A DNA stretch of 64,000 bases from Tengunoibacter tsumagoiensis (lineage in GTDB: Bacteria; Chloroflexota; Ktedonobacteria; Ktedonobacterales; Ktedonobacteraceae). Under the pieces are notes generated by a model that worked only from the letters and a program-made list of their open reading frames with translations, did no database searches and had not been told where the DNA came from. The first letter of the stretch is position 1. The number at the start of each line of letters is the position of its first letter. Below, piece by piece: positions 52,581 to 61,210 of this stretch. Position numbers and translations under genes: made by a program. The stretch covers positions 1,240,001 through 1,304,000 of the forward strand of contig NZ_BIFR01000002.1 in the NCBI RefSeq assembly GCF_003967535.1. The letters are read 5' to 3'.

Positions 52581-53160
52581 CTTCTTCCACCTTCTCCTGC
52601 AATTGTTCGATAATGTGCTCTGTTTTCCGTTTCGCCCTTCGCTGGCCATAGAGCCTGGCACAGAACGAGTAAATGATGGAAGTCAGATCAGCAAGCAGAT
52701 CTTCCGTCCCATTTTCCGCCTGATTGACCACTTCGAGGGTGCGCCCCTGGATTCGTAAAAGCGATTCAATATAGCGCACGCCAAAGCGGCTGGCCCGGTC
52801 TTTATGCTCGACGATAATCACCGTGATGCCAGGATCTTCGAGCAAAGCCAAAAATTTCGGACGTGCGTCATTGATTCCAGACCCGACCTCTTTGACGACT
52901 TTGCTCATCTGATAGCCTCTGGCGACACCATAGGCGACCAACCGTTCTGCCTGGCTGTCCAGGTTGAGTTTGTTCTCAGCGGAAGAAACACGAGCATAGA
53001 TAGCGACGTTTTTCGGATGATCGAAAAAGGTTTCTTGGCCCTCATCGATCATCACCGTATGTTTTCCGACTCGATGGCCTTTGATCTTGCCATCACGAAA
53101 CCATCTCCATGCAGTCTCGTATCGGACGCCTTGTTGCTTTGCATAGTCACTTAACTTCAT
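52567..53160 (-). CDS. tnpA: IS607-family serine recombinase TnpA
   Basis: 197 residues. HTH at the N-terminus (LSDYAKQQGVRYETAWRWFRDGKI), then AIYARVSS with the catalytic serine and VEHKDRASRFGV. ENGTEDLLADLTSIIYSF is typical of the family. Different from the TnpA of element 1, so the two are separate insertions. Confidence 0.93.
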   Translation of the reverse strand: MKLSDYAKQQGVRYETAWRWFRDGKIKGHRVGKHTVMIDEGQETFFDHPKNVAIYARVSSAENKLNLDSQAERLVAYGVARGYQMSKVVKEVGSGINDARPKFLALLEDPGITVIIVEHKDRASRFGVRYIESLLRIQGRTLEVVNQAENGTEDLLADLTSIIYSFCARLYGQRRAKRKTEHIIEQLQEKVEEDATG

Positions 53161-53242
53161 CGCTCTAGTATGACAGAGTAATCATGGATTGTCAAGGATT
53201 CGCTATATTTCTAAGAAACGTTTATCATACCAATTTTTGTTA

Positions 53243-54851
53243 GGCATGGTTCAAAACCATGTGACACTTTTGAACAGTCAAACGACAAGAACAGGATAGC
53301 CCAACGCGGCAAGCCAATCAGGCTGATCTTCGGTCGATCCTGTTCGTTGTAAAGGGGAGAGCCCCTCATGAAGTCCACGAGGTGCAATCCGATGATTCTG
53401 CCAAACAGCCAGCAGTGCAAGCATTCCTGCAGAAAGCGTGCGATGAACGGCCAAATGAGGCCGCACAATGCTGTGCCAATTTTCAACCGCACTGCTGGCT
53501 CGAACCGCTCGATCCCAAGCCGTAAAGAGAAGGGAAGCTTGCGCTTGCCACAGCGATGGAAGATCACGCAAGAGATCCTGGCTGCTTGGGCCAAGCACGC
53601 TTCGCCGCTGCCATGCCCATGCCAGCAACGCGACGGCTTGAGAGCCCAACCGCGAAAGCGCCTGCTCCTGGCTGCCATCGAGCAGTCGGGCAAACAACAA
53701 GGCATGAGGCAAGGCCAAACGCAGTTGCTTACTCAGCATCGCAAGGTGCTGCTGCAAGCCCGGTTGCGCCAGCATCGCCACCTCGTCGAGCAGGGCAACG
53801 ATGGTTTGCAGTTCCTGTTCTCGAAACGAACTGCTCATGATAGCCCCATCATGCAACACGACCACATCCAACAACGCATGCAACTGTTCACACAGATAGC
53901 GCACCGCATCGGCAACCGATTGCATTTGAGCCAGGACGATGTGCTGTTGGTGCAGCGTTCTGCCCGATGGTCTTCCTTGAACGCGTTTTCCCGCCGCGAC
54001 GCGTTCGGCTTGCCGTTGCAGCGCTGGCAGGCGGTCTTGTTCGGCTTTCACAGCTCGCTCAAGACGCCCTTGAACTTGTGCCGCGACGTGAAAGAGATGC
54101 CACACATCTCTTTGATGGGTCTGGTCAAGTTCCAGATGGCTCAATGCGTCAGCAATGGCCCGCCCTCCGTCGCTGACGGTGTGAACGGGCTCAATGCCTT
54201 GTTCGCTCAACGACCACAACACCAGCGTCCAGCTTTCGCCATCGACCGCCACGGGAGGGATGCTCGCCCACACTTGTCCGCTGTGAACATCAATGACATT
54301 GAGATAGGCTTTGCCGCGCTGGCTACTGTATTGCTCATCGAGAGCCAAGGTTCGTGGTGCTTGTGCACGTTGTCGGTTCATCCACGCTTGCGCACGTTGC
54401 CCCGCATCTTGGATGATCGTGCAAATGCTTCCTATGCTGATGCGTATGCCATGCAACCGTTTGAGCGTCGATTGGATGCCTCGATACCTGGCGTGGTTTT
54501 CGATCAACAAGGTCAGAACCAGTGTGGCAAGCGACGTTTTTTGCTTCAGTGGGACCAGCGGTGCACCCATCGCTTCATGCAGCGCTTTGCGCCCGCTTGC
54601 CGCCCACCGATACAAGGTCTGACGGGACACCTGATACGTTCGGCTCAACTGACTCACCAATCCATGACGTGGCTGGGCCAACATCTGAGAAATGATATCA
54701 ACGCGCTGCTCAATCGTGCTACAATGATTCATGTTTCCTCCCTGAGAACGGTGTTGTTTTTTTTGTCAAAATCACCTTATCTCTCAGGGATTCTTTTTGT
54801 CAATCGTTGCGCTCATGTGTCACATGGTTCTCACTCCATTTGAACCATGCC
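53243..54851 (-). mobile_element. Complete DDE insertion sequence with terminal inverted repeats
   Basis: 1609 bp. Outer repeats GGCATGGTTCAAA (53243-53255) and TTTGAACCATGCC (54839-54851) match 13 of 13; inner repeats ACCATGTGACAC (53256-53267) and GTGTCACATGGT (54817-54828) match 12 of 12. The right end has 10 extra bp between inner and outer repeats. Flanks carry TTA on both sides (53240-53242 and 54852-54854), a likely 3-bp target duplication. Encodes one transposase. Confidence 0.88.
53278..54732 (-). CDS. DDE transposase (family unassigned)
   Basis: 484 residues. An N-terminal HTH (QLSRTYQVSRQTLYRWAAS) leads to an RNase-H-like core: LALDEQYSSQRGKAYLNVID (first Asp), VSDGGRAIADAL with DVWHLFH (second Asp), and SSAVENWHSIVRPHL (final Glu). 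A helical insertion lies between the second and third acids. Intact and between proper inverted repeats, so probably active. I could not assign it to a named IS family by eye. Confidence 0.85.
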   Translation of the reverse strand: MNHCSTIEQRVDIISQMLAQPRHGLVSQLSRTYQVSRQTLYRWAASGRKALHEAMGAPLVPLKQKTSLATLVLTLLIENHARYRGIQSTLKRLHGIRISIGSICTIIQDAGQRAQAWMNRQRAQAPRTLALDEQYSSQRGKAYLNVIDVHSGQVWASIPPVAVDGESWTLVLWSLSEQGIEPVHTVSDGGRAIADALSHLELDQTHQRDVWHLFHVAAQVQGRLERAVKAEQDRLPALQRQAERVAAGKRVQGRPSGRTLHQQHIVLAQMQSVADAVRYLCEQLHALLDVVVLHDGAIMSSSFREQELQTIVALLDEVAMLAQPGLQQHLAMLSKQLRLALPHALLFARLLDGSQEQALSRLGSQAVALLAWAWQRRSVLGPSSQDLLRDLPSLWQAQASLLFTAWDRAVRASSAVENWHSIVRPHLAVHRTLSAGMLALLAVWQNHRIAPRGLHEGLSPLQRTGSTEDQPDWLAALGYPVLVV

Positions 54852-54854
54852 TTA

Positions 54855-55142
54855 TTTTAAAAAAATGCCTATCGCAACCGGGTAGGAAGCGAATCATTTG
54901 TGATGCTCATGCGGTTCCACTAACAAAACAAAGGGGTTATTCTGCTCACTTGGCCCGCCACCATTGTGACTCATAGTGCCGTGCGCAGAGATATTTCAAC
55001 GATCAAACGATGCCCGTGTACGTCCACTTAATGGGTCTAGCCATGGTGCGATTGTAGTAATCGATTCGGGTGGGGGGACACAAAAAACCGGAGAAACAAG
55101 CTCAACAGCAGTTCATCTCTCCAGCTTGGTCTTTCTTTTCCT
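54855..55142. other. Intergenic stretch
   Basis: About 290 bp between the DDE element and the zinc-ribbon gene; no gene or clear signal seen. Confidence 0.4.
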
Positions 55143-55325
55143 CTATGCTTGAAGGAGTGCCTCTTTTTCTTCAGCTTTATTTCTTGGTGATTCTACTGTT
55201 ACCCAGATATCATCTGATTTACAGACGTACCACTGTTTATCATATTCCTGGCCCGTCTTATGATTTCTGACAATACTATCATCAAGACTAGTGTCCATAG
55301 GCTGATTGCAAGTTGGGCAGTTCAT
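55143..55325 (-). CDS. Small zinc-ribbon protein (60 aa)
   Basis: ATG 55325 with GGAGGAAG upstream. NCPTCNQPMD at the N-terminus gives one CxxC pair; a single further Cys (WYVCKSDD) could complete only a partial site. No family recognised. Confidence 0.55.
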   Translation of the reverse strand: MNCPTCNQPMDTSLDDSIVRNHKTGQEYDKQWYVCKSDDIWVTVESPRNKAEEKEALLQA

Positions 55326-55531
55326 ATCTTCCTCCAATATGGCTAAAAACACTTCGTACCTACTCTTCATTGTACTGGTGTATCCAAATGCACATAAAAA
55401 AAGGGACGGTTATAATTTTAGGCTCTCTCTTTTAAGTGGGTTATCCTTAACAGAAGTAAAAGCTTCTTAACCGGTTTTTCTGACATCCTCAACTGCCATA
55501 TCAATAGTATCTCTCGCAGCATGACAAACAG

Positions 55532-55852
55532 CTACTGGCTGCGAGAATTGCTCTCTGCCGTGAGCTCCCAGGCTTTCATCGTCGCAAAAATAGTGCGCAA
55601 ACGTTGTCCGTGCTCTGTAAGCTGATACTCCACATGTGGTGGTATCTCCGAGTAGATGGTACGCTTCACCACGCCTCTCTCTTCTAAGGCACGTAATCGC
55701 TCGGTCAAGATTTTCTGGCTGATTGGATGCAAAGAACGTCGCAACTGGCCAAAGCGCTTTACGCCACCTAATAGCTCATTGACAATTAGCAGCGTCCATT
55801 TTCCTTCTAAAAGCTCCAGGGTACGCCCGACGGGACAAGTTGACTCAAGCAT
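55532..55852 (-). CDS. HxlR family transcriptional regulator
   Basis: 106 residues. CPVGRTLELLEGKWTLLIVNEL, FGQLRRSL, ISQKILTERLRALEERGVV and YQLTEHGQRL are the HxlR winged-helix signature, with the N-terminal cysteine that in some members senses redox or electrophiles. It is preceded by two dyads (55870-55902) likely to be its operator. Confidence 0.9.
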   Translation of the reverse strand: MLESTCPVGRTLELLEGKWTLLIVNELLGGVKRFGQLRRSLHPISQKILTERLRALEERGVVKRTIYSEIPPHVEYQLTEHGQRLRTIFATMKAWELTAESNSRSQ

Positions 55853-55869
55853 TGTTCGATCCTATAGTT

Positions 55870-55902
55870 TAGTTTTGGAAACTAGACCAGTTTTACGAAA
55901 CT
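55870..55902. promoter_or_regulatory. Paired dyads upstream of HxlR gene
   Basis: TAGTTTTGGAAACTA (55870-55884) and AGTTTTACGAAACT (55889-55902) are two similar inverted repeats, about 18-19 bp centre to centre. Position and repetition suggest an HxlR operator. A remnant reading RYYEQAMHMLEQQGKV follows on the + strand. Confidence 0.6.
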
Positions 55903-56081
55903 ACTTTACAACTCTACCACAGGCCCGTTACTATGAGCAAGCAATGCACATGCTCGAGCAGCAAGGAAAAGTCATGAGGCGTCTCTGATGACACACACCG
56001 TGTGCAGTACATCTTAAGCATAAAATGATGGTGCATCATCGCGAAATGCGCATCGTACATAACCTCAAGGAGCTTACCATT

Positions 56082-56885
56082 ATGAAAATTGCCGCTCTCT
56101 ACGATATTCATGGCAATTTGCCTGCACTTCAAGCTGTTTTAGAGGAGCTTCAAGTCATCCAACCAGACGTTATTGTCGTAGGGGGAGATATTGTCTCTGG
56201 TCCTTTGCCTGGACAAACACTCAAACGACTCATGCAAGTAGAGAAGCCAATTTACTATATCCAGGGCAATGCCGATCGCGAGCTTGTACAGACGTTTGAT
56301 AAACGCCCTCTCGCGCGCCGCTACCTTCCTCCTCTCTCGGAAAAAGGAGTTGAGGAGATAGAATGGCTTGCACAACAGATCACGCAGGCTGAGCGCGATT
56401 TTCTCGCCAGGCAGCCCAGGCAACTGATCTTCGAGATGGCAACGCTGGGTCGCATCTTGTTCTGCCATGCCACCCCTCATAGTGATGAAGAAATTTTCAC
56501 GCCCCTGACCCCACCCCAACAGCTCGACACCATCTTTGCAGAGGGGACGTCCGATATCGTCATCTGTGGACATACCCATCGTCAATTCGAGCTTCTGGTG
56601 GGTCAACACCGCATCCTCAATGCTGGAAGCGTGGGTATTCCCTTTGCAAAAGAGCCAGGGGCTTACTGGCTACTTCTCCATCCAGAGGGATATGAATTTC
56701 GTCATACGCCATTTGATGGAGAGGCCGCTGCCCAGGTCATCAGAGCGAGTGGATATCCACAAGCGGAGGATTTTATTGCCACCAATGTTCTTAAACTGCG
56801 CTCGCCAGAAGAAATGACCGCGATGTTCGAGCGGCTAGCACAGGCTTTCATCAGCAAAGAAAAAAGAGTCGGAACGCCCCACTAA
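56082..56885 (+). CDS. Metallophosphoesterase (YfcE-like)
   Basis: 267 residues from ATG 56082 (CAAGGAG). Calcineurin-like motifs: ALYDIHGN (~4-11), VVGGDIVSGP (~35-44), QGNADRE (~64), and ICGHTHRQ (~167-174), all supplying metal ligands. Predicted to hydrolyse a phosphodiester or phosphomonoester in the cytoplasm. A terminator hairpin follows. Confidence 0.9.
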   Translation: MKIAALYDIHGNLPALQAVLEELQVIQPDVIVVGGDIVSGPLPGQTLKRLMQVEKPIYYIQGNADRELVQTFDKRPLARRYLPPLSEKGVEEIEWLAQQITQAERDFLARQPRQLIFEMATLGRILFCHATPHSDEEIFTPLTPPQQLDTIFAEGTSDIVICGHTHRQFELLVGQHRILNAGSVGIPFAKEPGAYWLLLHPEGYEFRHTPFDGEAAAQVIRASGYPQAEDFIATNVLKLRSPEEMTAMFERLAQAFISKEKRVGTPH

Positions 56886-56896
56886 CAGGGCGTTCC
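56871..56896. terminator. Bidirectional terminator
   Basis: GGAACGCCC (56871-56879) and GGGCGTTCC (56888-56896), a perfect 9-bp stem with an 8-nt loop, sits between the convergent phosphoesterase and alcohol dehydrogenase genes. Confidence 0.65.
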
Positions 56897-56908
56897 AGGG
56901 ATAGGTGT

Positions 56909-58078
56909 TCACGGGGTAAAGACAGCTCGCACACATCCATCCGTCTTGTGCTTGAACATGTCATACCCCCGTGGTGCCTCCTCAAGTGAGAAGCGATGCG
57001 TCACCAGAAACGAAGGATCGAGCTCGTTTCGCTTCGCGTGCTCCAGGAGGCGTGGCAGGTACTTCTGGCCATGTTGTTGGGCAGAACGCACGGTGAGCCC
57101 TTTATTCATGATGGCCCCGATCGGAAACTTGTCCATCAGCCCGTAGACGCCCAGAATAGACAGCGTGCCTCCCTTGCGACAGGCCATGATCGCCTGCCGC
57201 AGGGCCTCGCCCCGGTCCGTTTCGAGCCGCAGCGCTTGCTTCACGCGGTCGTAGGCATAGCCCATGCTTTTTCCGTGCGCCTCCATGCCCACAGCGTCGA
57301 TACAAGAGTCTGGGCCACGTCCGCCAGTCATCTCCTTGAGGGTCTCGATGACGCTGTCGACTTCCATATAGTTAATCGTCTCCGAGCCCACGATCTGCTG
57401 TGCCATGCGTAACCGCTCCGGGAAGCGATCAATCGCGATCACCCGCTCAGCCCCCAGGAGGTATGCGCTACGTTGCGCCATCAGGCCCACGCCGCCGCAA
57501 CCCCAAACGGCGATGGTGTCTCCCGGTTGGATGTCGCAAAAATCAGCTCCCATATAGCCCGTCGGGGCGGCATCGGAGAGAAACAGCGCCTGCTCATCGC
57601 GCACTTCTTCAGGAACCTGGAAGCAGTCGTGGTCAGCGTGTGGTACTCGTACATACTGCGCGTGTGAGCCCGCGTAGCCTCCAAAGGCATGCGTATAGCC
57701 GTAGATGCCGGCCGTGGGATAGCCCATCAGTGGCTCTTGCAACTCCGCATTTGGATTGGTGTTGTCACAGAGCGAGTAGAGCCCTTGCTGGCAATACCAG
57801 CAGGCCCCACAGACAATAAACGAGGGGACCACCACCCGGTCGCCCTTTTTGACGTGTTTGACATCAGGACCCACTTCGACCACGGTTCCCATAAACTCGT
57901 GTCCGATCACATCCCCGGAGCGCATGGTGGGGATGTAGCCATCGATGAAATGCAAATCAGAGCCACAGGTGGTTGACAGGCTTACCTGCACAATAGCATC
58001 ATGGGGATTGACGATTTGCGGGTCTGGCACGCTCTCCACTCGGAGATCGTTGACCCCGTTCCAGCAGAGTGCTCGCAT
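56909..58078 (-). CDS. Zinc-dependent alcohol dehydrogenase (MDR)
   Basis: 389 residues with AAGGAGGA ribosome site. TTCGSDLH and GHEFMGTVVEVG carry catalytic zinc ligands, CGACWYCQQGLYSLC the structural-zinc cysteines, and VWGCGGVGLMA the NAD(P) Rossmann motif. The long insertion around PNAELQEPLMGYPTAG is typical of formaldehyde-dehydrogenase-like members of the family. It oxidises an alcohol or aldehyde adduct with NAD. It lies 39 bp downstream of an SRPBCC gene. Confidence 0.92.
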   Translation of the reverse strand: MRALCWNGVNDLRVESVPDPQIVNPHDAIVQVSLSTTCGSDLHFIDGYIPTMRSGDVIGHEFMGTVVEVGPDVKHVKKGDRVVVPSFIVCGACWYCQQGLYSLCDNTNPNAELQEPLMGYPTAGIYGYTHAFGGYAGSHAQYVRVPHADHDCFQVPEEVRDEQALFLSDAAPTGYMGADFCDIQPGDTIAVWGCGGVGLMAQRSAYLLGAERVIAIDRFPERLRMAQQIVGSETINYMEVDSVIETLKEMTGGRGPDSCIDAVGMEAHGKSMGYAYDRVKQALRLETDRGEALRQAIMACRKGGTLSILGVYGLMDKFPIGAIMNKGLTVRSAQQHGQKYLPRLLEHAKRNELDPSFLVTHRFSLEEAPRGYDMFKHKTDGCVRAVFTP

Positions 58079-58117
58079 AGTTGTGTCCTCCTTAGAGACT
58101 GAAGAGACTGATACCCC

Positions 58118-58861
58118 TTAAAGTGCCGCCACATGAGAGGGCTCCTGAAAGGGAGGGGGAGATAGCATCTGATCGCCTGGACGAGCGGCTGGATTGCGCG
58201 CCAGGGTCGGAATCTCTCCGGTTTCAGCCAAACTCTTCATATTACGGAGGATTTTGCCAACGACCATGGGTGAGAGGAATCCCAGGCACCCGGCCACCGC
58301 GAGGCCGAGAGACCCACCAGGTGGGTTCAGGCGAATAGAAAGCGTTACCTCCGTCCCTCTCCCCCCGGTAGCGGGGCGGAAGCGAATCAACCCTTCATGA
58401 GGCAGACGTGAGCCCGAAACAGACTCCCAACGCAGGAACTCCCCTGGCCAGTCCTCCACGATCTCTGTGTCCCATGCTGCGTTTCGCCCAGGAGGAACCT
58501 GCAAGTTCCAGTGGGTGCGTCCCGGACTCACTTCAGTGACCTCTGCAATCCCCTCTAAGATCTGCGCAAGCGTCTGCGGTGTGCGCCAGAGCTGATACAG
58601 TTCGTTCGCTGGTTTGCCGATGGTAATTGCACGCGTGATCTCCAGGGAACCAGGCAGTTCCTGGCTTCCATCGGCAGTACTTACCCCAAGTGCCTGGTAC
58701 AGGAAGCTATGTCCGCTTCCCCCTCGCCACAGCAGATTGAGAGCCAGGAGGGCTTTCCCAGGGGAAAGATGCCTGGCGTTGCGTATGAGCAGTGCTCCTC
58801 CAATCGTAGCGGAGCCGATCCGCTCAAGAGGATGGATATTAACGTTTCTTATTGTTTTCAT
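58118..58861 (-). CDS. SRPBCC / polyketide-cyclase-like protein
   Basis: 247 residues from ATG 58861 (GGAGGCACT ribosome site). An N-terminal hydrophobic, glycine-rich segment (IGSATIGGALLIRN onward, DUF2892-like) is followed by LEITRAITIGKPANELYQLWRTPQTLAQIL..., the usual start of an SRPBCC domain, with hydrophobic-ligand-binding fold. A C-terminal hydrophobic segment follows. An apparently longer frame is an accidental fusion with remains of an aldo-keto reductase. Confidence 0.8.
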   Translation of the reverse strand: MKTIRNVNIHPLERIGSATIGGALLIRNARHLSPGKALLALNLLWRGGSGHSFLYQALGVSTADGSQELPGSLEITRAITIGKPANELYQLWRTPQTLAQILEGIAEVTEVSPGRTHWNLQVPPGRNAAWDTEIVEDWPGEFLRWESVSGSRLPHEGLIRFRPATGGRGTEVTLSIRLNPPGGSLGLAVAGCLGFLSPMVVGKILRNMKSLAETGEIPTLARNPAARPGDQMLSPPPFQEPSHVAAL

Positions 58862-58867
58862 AGTGCC

Positions 58868-59335
58868 TCCATTATCAATGGGGTTATAAACTGGGAGGCC
58901 GAGTGTGCGGCACCAGGACAGCAGATCATATTCAATCCCGCGTCGCGTGAGGTTGTAGAGAACCTGGTCGGCGCTCCAGGAAGGGGTCAGCAGTTCTTCT
59001 AGATCTGAGACGGCGAAATTGCTCACGCCGGTGCAGGAGGTAGAGATCGAGATGATCTATCCCGAGGCGGTGCAGGCTGCACTCACAAGCGACTATGGTC
59101 CCGCGCCGGGTCACGTTCTGTGGAAAGACCTTTGCTCACCAGGAACGCGTCGTCCGGCAGGTATCTCACCGACGAGTTTTTCAGCAGTATCGATCACGGT
59201 CATCCCGAGGTTGAGGCCGAGGCGCAGCGATTTCCTCCTCGCGACAGCGTGCGTCTTCGGCCATGCCCCACGTCTCTGCCCAGGTACCGAGATGGTGTCA
59301 CCAGATGGAAGTCGAACCGTGGGAAGGGTGTTGGA
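58868..59335 (-). pseudogene. Broken aldo-keto reductase
   Basis: In several frames the minus strand reads TVRLPSGDTISVPGQ, then LGLNLGMTVIDTAE, then LHRLGIDHLDLYLLHR, then GVSNFAVSDLEELL and NLTRRGIEYDLLSWCR. All are in the right order for an aldo-keto reductase, but small deletions and stops break the frame, and the catalytic tyrosine region is lost. Clear decayed gene. Confidence 0.8.
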
Positions 59336-59346
59336 GCCATCACAAA

Positions 59347-60492
59347 CTACTGCGCAGGATGGAGGACAACTTTGGTCCAGCCATTATCGCGTGCGTCAAA
59401 ATGCTGATAGGCCTTTGATGCTTCGTCAAGTGGCAGTTGGTGTGACACGATAAACGATGGTTTCGCCTTACCGACCTGAATGAGGGTAAGTAATTGACGG
59501 TTGTATGCCTTGACATTGCACTGCCCACTTCCAATAGTCAAACCTTTGAACCAGAAGAGGCCCCAATCTAGAATGGCCTCGCCTTGTTTGCTCAGTTGGT
59601 CTGGACCACCGGGGTCCTGGGGTACGTAGACGCCAACGGCGCCAATTGTCCCAGTAAACTTGACTGACTGAACAAGGTTGTTAAGCGTCATGTTATTATG
59701 CTCGTGGCCTTGTGGGTCGTGAGCCTGGTAACCAACGCACTCGCATCCTTTATCGGCTCCCTTTCCATCCGTGAGTGCCATGATCTGTTCAACTGGCGAG
59801 GCTTTCGAGTCGTCAATGGCAATCGCGCCAATCGACTCCGCCAGCCGCAGTCGATCAGGGTGTCGGTCAACGATCATCACTTTGCTGGCACTCTTGAGCA
59901 TTGCAGAATGGGCCGCCATCAGTCCAACAGGTCCCGAACCGTAGATGACCACAGAGTCGCCTGGTTGTACGCAGGCAAGTTCAGTCACATGCCAACCAGT
60001 CGGGAAAATGTCAGCAAGCATGACGTAATCGGTTTGCTTCTCCCGTGCATCCTCTGGTAAGAGGAGGCAGTTAAAGTCTGCGTAGGGAACACGCAGATAC
60101 TCGGCCTGTCCACCGTTGTAAGGCCCCATGTCGGCGAAGCCATAGGCGGCTCCAGCCATCTTCGGATTCGGGTTTGTCGTGAGGCAGTACGCGGTGAGAC
60201 CTTTCTCGCAGTTCGCGCAGAAACCACACGCGATGTTGAAGGGCAAACACACCATATCGCCAACCTTGATGCGATCAACGGCGTTACCGATTTCGACTAC
60301 TTCACCGAGATTCTCATGTCCGAATATCCGGCCCTGCTCAAAATCGGTCCGGCCTTCGTACATATGCAGATCGGAGCCACAAATGTTCGTACTCGTAATT
60401 CGCACTAAGACATCGGTCGGTCGCTCAATTTTCGCGTCCGGCACCTCTTTCACGCTTGTGTTGCGCGGTCCATTGTATACCACAGCTTTCAT
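59347..60492 (-). CDS. Glutathione-independent formaldehyde dehydrogenase-like enzyme
   Basis: 381 residues from ATG 60492, 9 nt after GGAGGG. NICGSDLHMYEGR and GHENLGEVVEIG carry catalytic-zinc ligands, CGFCANCEKGLTAYC the structural-zinc set, and YGSGPVGLMAAHSA the NAD site. The order and the PNPKMAGAAYG segment fit Pseudomonas-type formaldehyde dismutase/dehydrogenase. It is upstream of the broken reductase, SRPBCC and the second dehydrogenase, all on the minus strand. Confidence 0.9.
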   Translation of the reverse strand: MKAVVYNGPRNTSVKEVPDAKIERPTDVLVRITSTNICGSDLHMYEGRTDFEQGRIFGHENLGEVVEIGNAVDRIKVGDMVCLPFNIACGFCANCEKGLTAYCLTTNPNPKMAGAAYGFADMGPYNGGQAEYLRVPYADFNCLLLPEDAREKQTDYVMLADIFPTGWHVTELACVQPGDSVVIYGSGPVGLMAAHSAMLKSASKVMIVDRHPDRLRLAESIGAIAIDDSKASPVEQIMALTDGKGADKGCECVGYQAHDPQGHEHNNMTLNNLVQSVKFTGTIGAVGVYVPQDPGGPDQLSKQGEAILDWGLFWFKGLTIGSGQCNVKAYNRQLLTLIQVGKAKPSFIVSHQLPLDEASKAYQHFDARDNGWTKVVLHPAQ

Positions 60493-60510
60493 CACATTTT
60501 CCCTCCACAC

Positions 60511-61210
60511 ATCCCTGCATGCTTACCATTACAAGGGGAAAGCCCACCTTGAGTTGGTCGATACTCTCTAGTCTCCTGTTCCCTCCTCTTGATCTCACAG
60601 AGTACGAGATTGGCACTGAGACATTTCATCCCTCAAAGACCTTGATGGAGGGATCGGTTTGTGAGTAGAGTACGATATAGGGGGAGTACGTATTGGTCTC
60701 ACAAAACAGATACTCATCGATTCGGGCTAAAGGAATAGGGCTCTTTCTCGATTTATTCGCCCGGCTCTGGTCCTTTGGTACCTCTGGACCAGAGGCCACG
60801 CCAGAGCGCAAAACATAGAGGCGCAGTGTCCCAAGCAGGGTGGCTGTTTGTTCCTGAATAGCTGCAAGTAGTTGGCTTCTACCCGTCGTCTGGGCAGAGT
60901 TCTGCTTGTTATGCAGAGTCACGTGTCCAGGGTGATCCTGCTTAGGTGTTCTTTCAACTAACCGTCTCTCCTTTACTCAGAGAAATGTGGAACGTTCCTA
61001 ATAGATTCATCACTTGGGGAGGCACTTTTGTCACAGGGGATAGTATTGCCTTGTCGCTTTGATCTTTTTTGCCTTTAATTCACGCTCAGAGCAAGGAGAA
61101 CCCTGCCCTCGTGCTTTTTGGATGGAAAATTTGTTCATCAGCCAGATGGTGAAGTAGAATGAGATGTTGATCGGCGACTATTTCACTTATGATGATGGAG
61201 GCATACTATC
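60511..61210. other. Intergenic stretch
   Basis: A 98-codon minus-strand frame at 60626-60922 begins like a short helical protein (AAIQEQTATLLGTLRLYVLRSG), possibly the N-terminus of a decayed gene, but has no clear family or ribosome site. Otherwise only the leader of the DinB-like gene. Confidence 0.35.

Larger units (their letters stand above)
51240..53200 (-). mobile_element. IS607-type element 2 (TnpA serine recombinase + TnpB)
   Basis: A second, unrelated IS607-type pair: tnpA (53160-52567) and tnpB (52580-51276), overlapping. A promoter TTGACA (53195-53190) with a 17-bp spacer and CATACT precedes tnpA. Ends are approximate; CGTTT...ATATA-like sequences occur near both ends (51250s and 53210s). 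It abuts the DDE element at 53243. Confidence 0.72.

Noticed and set aside
53368..54843. A 491-codon plus-strand frame opposite the DDE transposase
   Set aside because: It lacks any domain pattern; the minus-strand frame has DDE motifs and lies properly between inverted repeats.
58862..59026. N-terminal 55 codons of a 302-residue frame in front of the SRPBCC protein
   Set aside because: They are part of a broken aldo-keto reductase; a strong ribosome site marks the true start at 58861.
60626..60922. Minus-strand 98-codon frame loosely like the start of a sigma factor
   Set aside because: Too short, weak similarity, no clear start signal.
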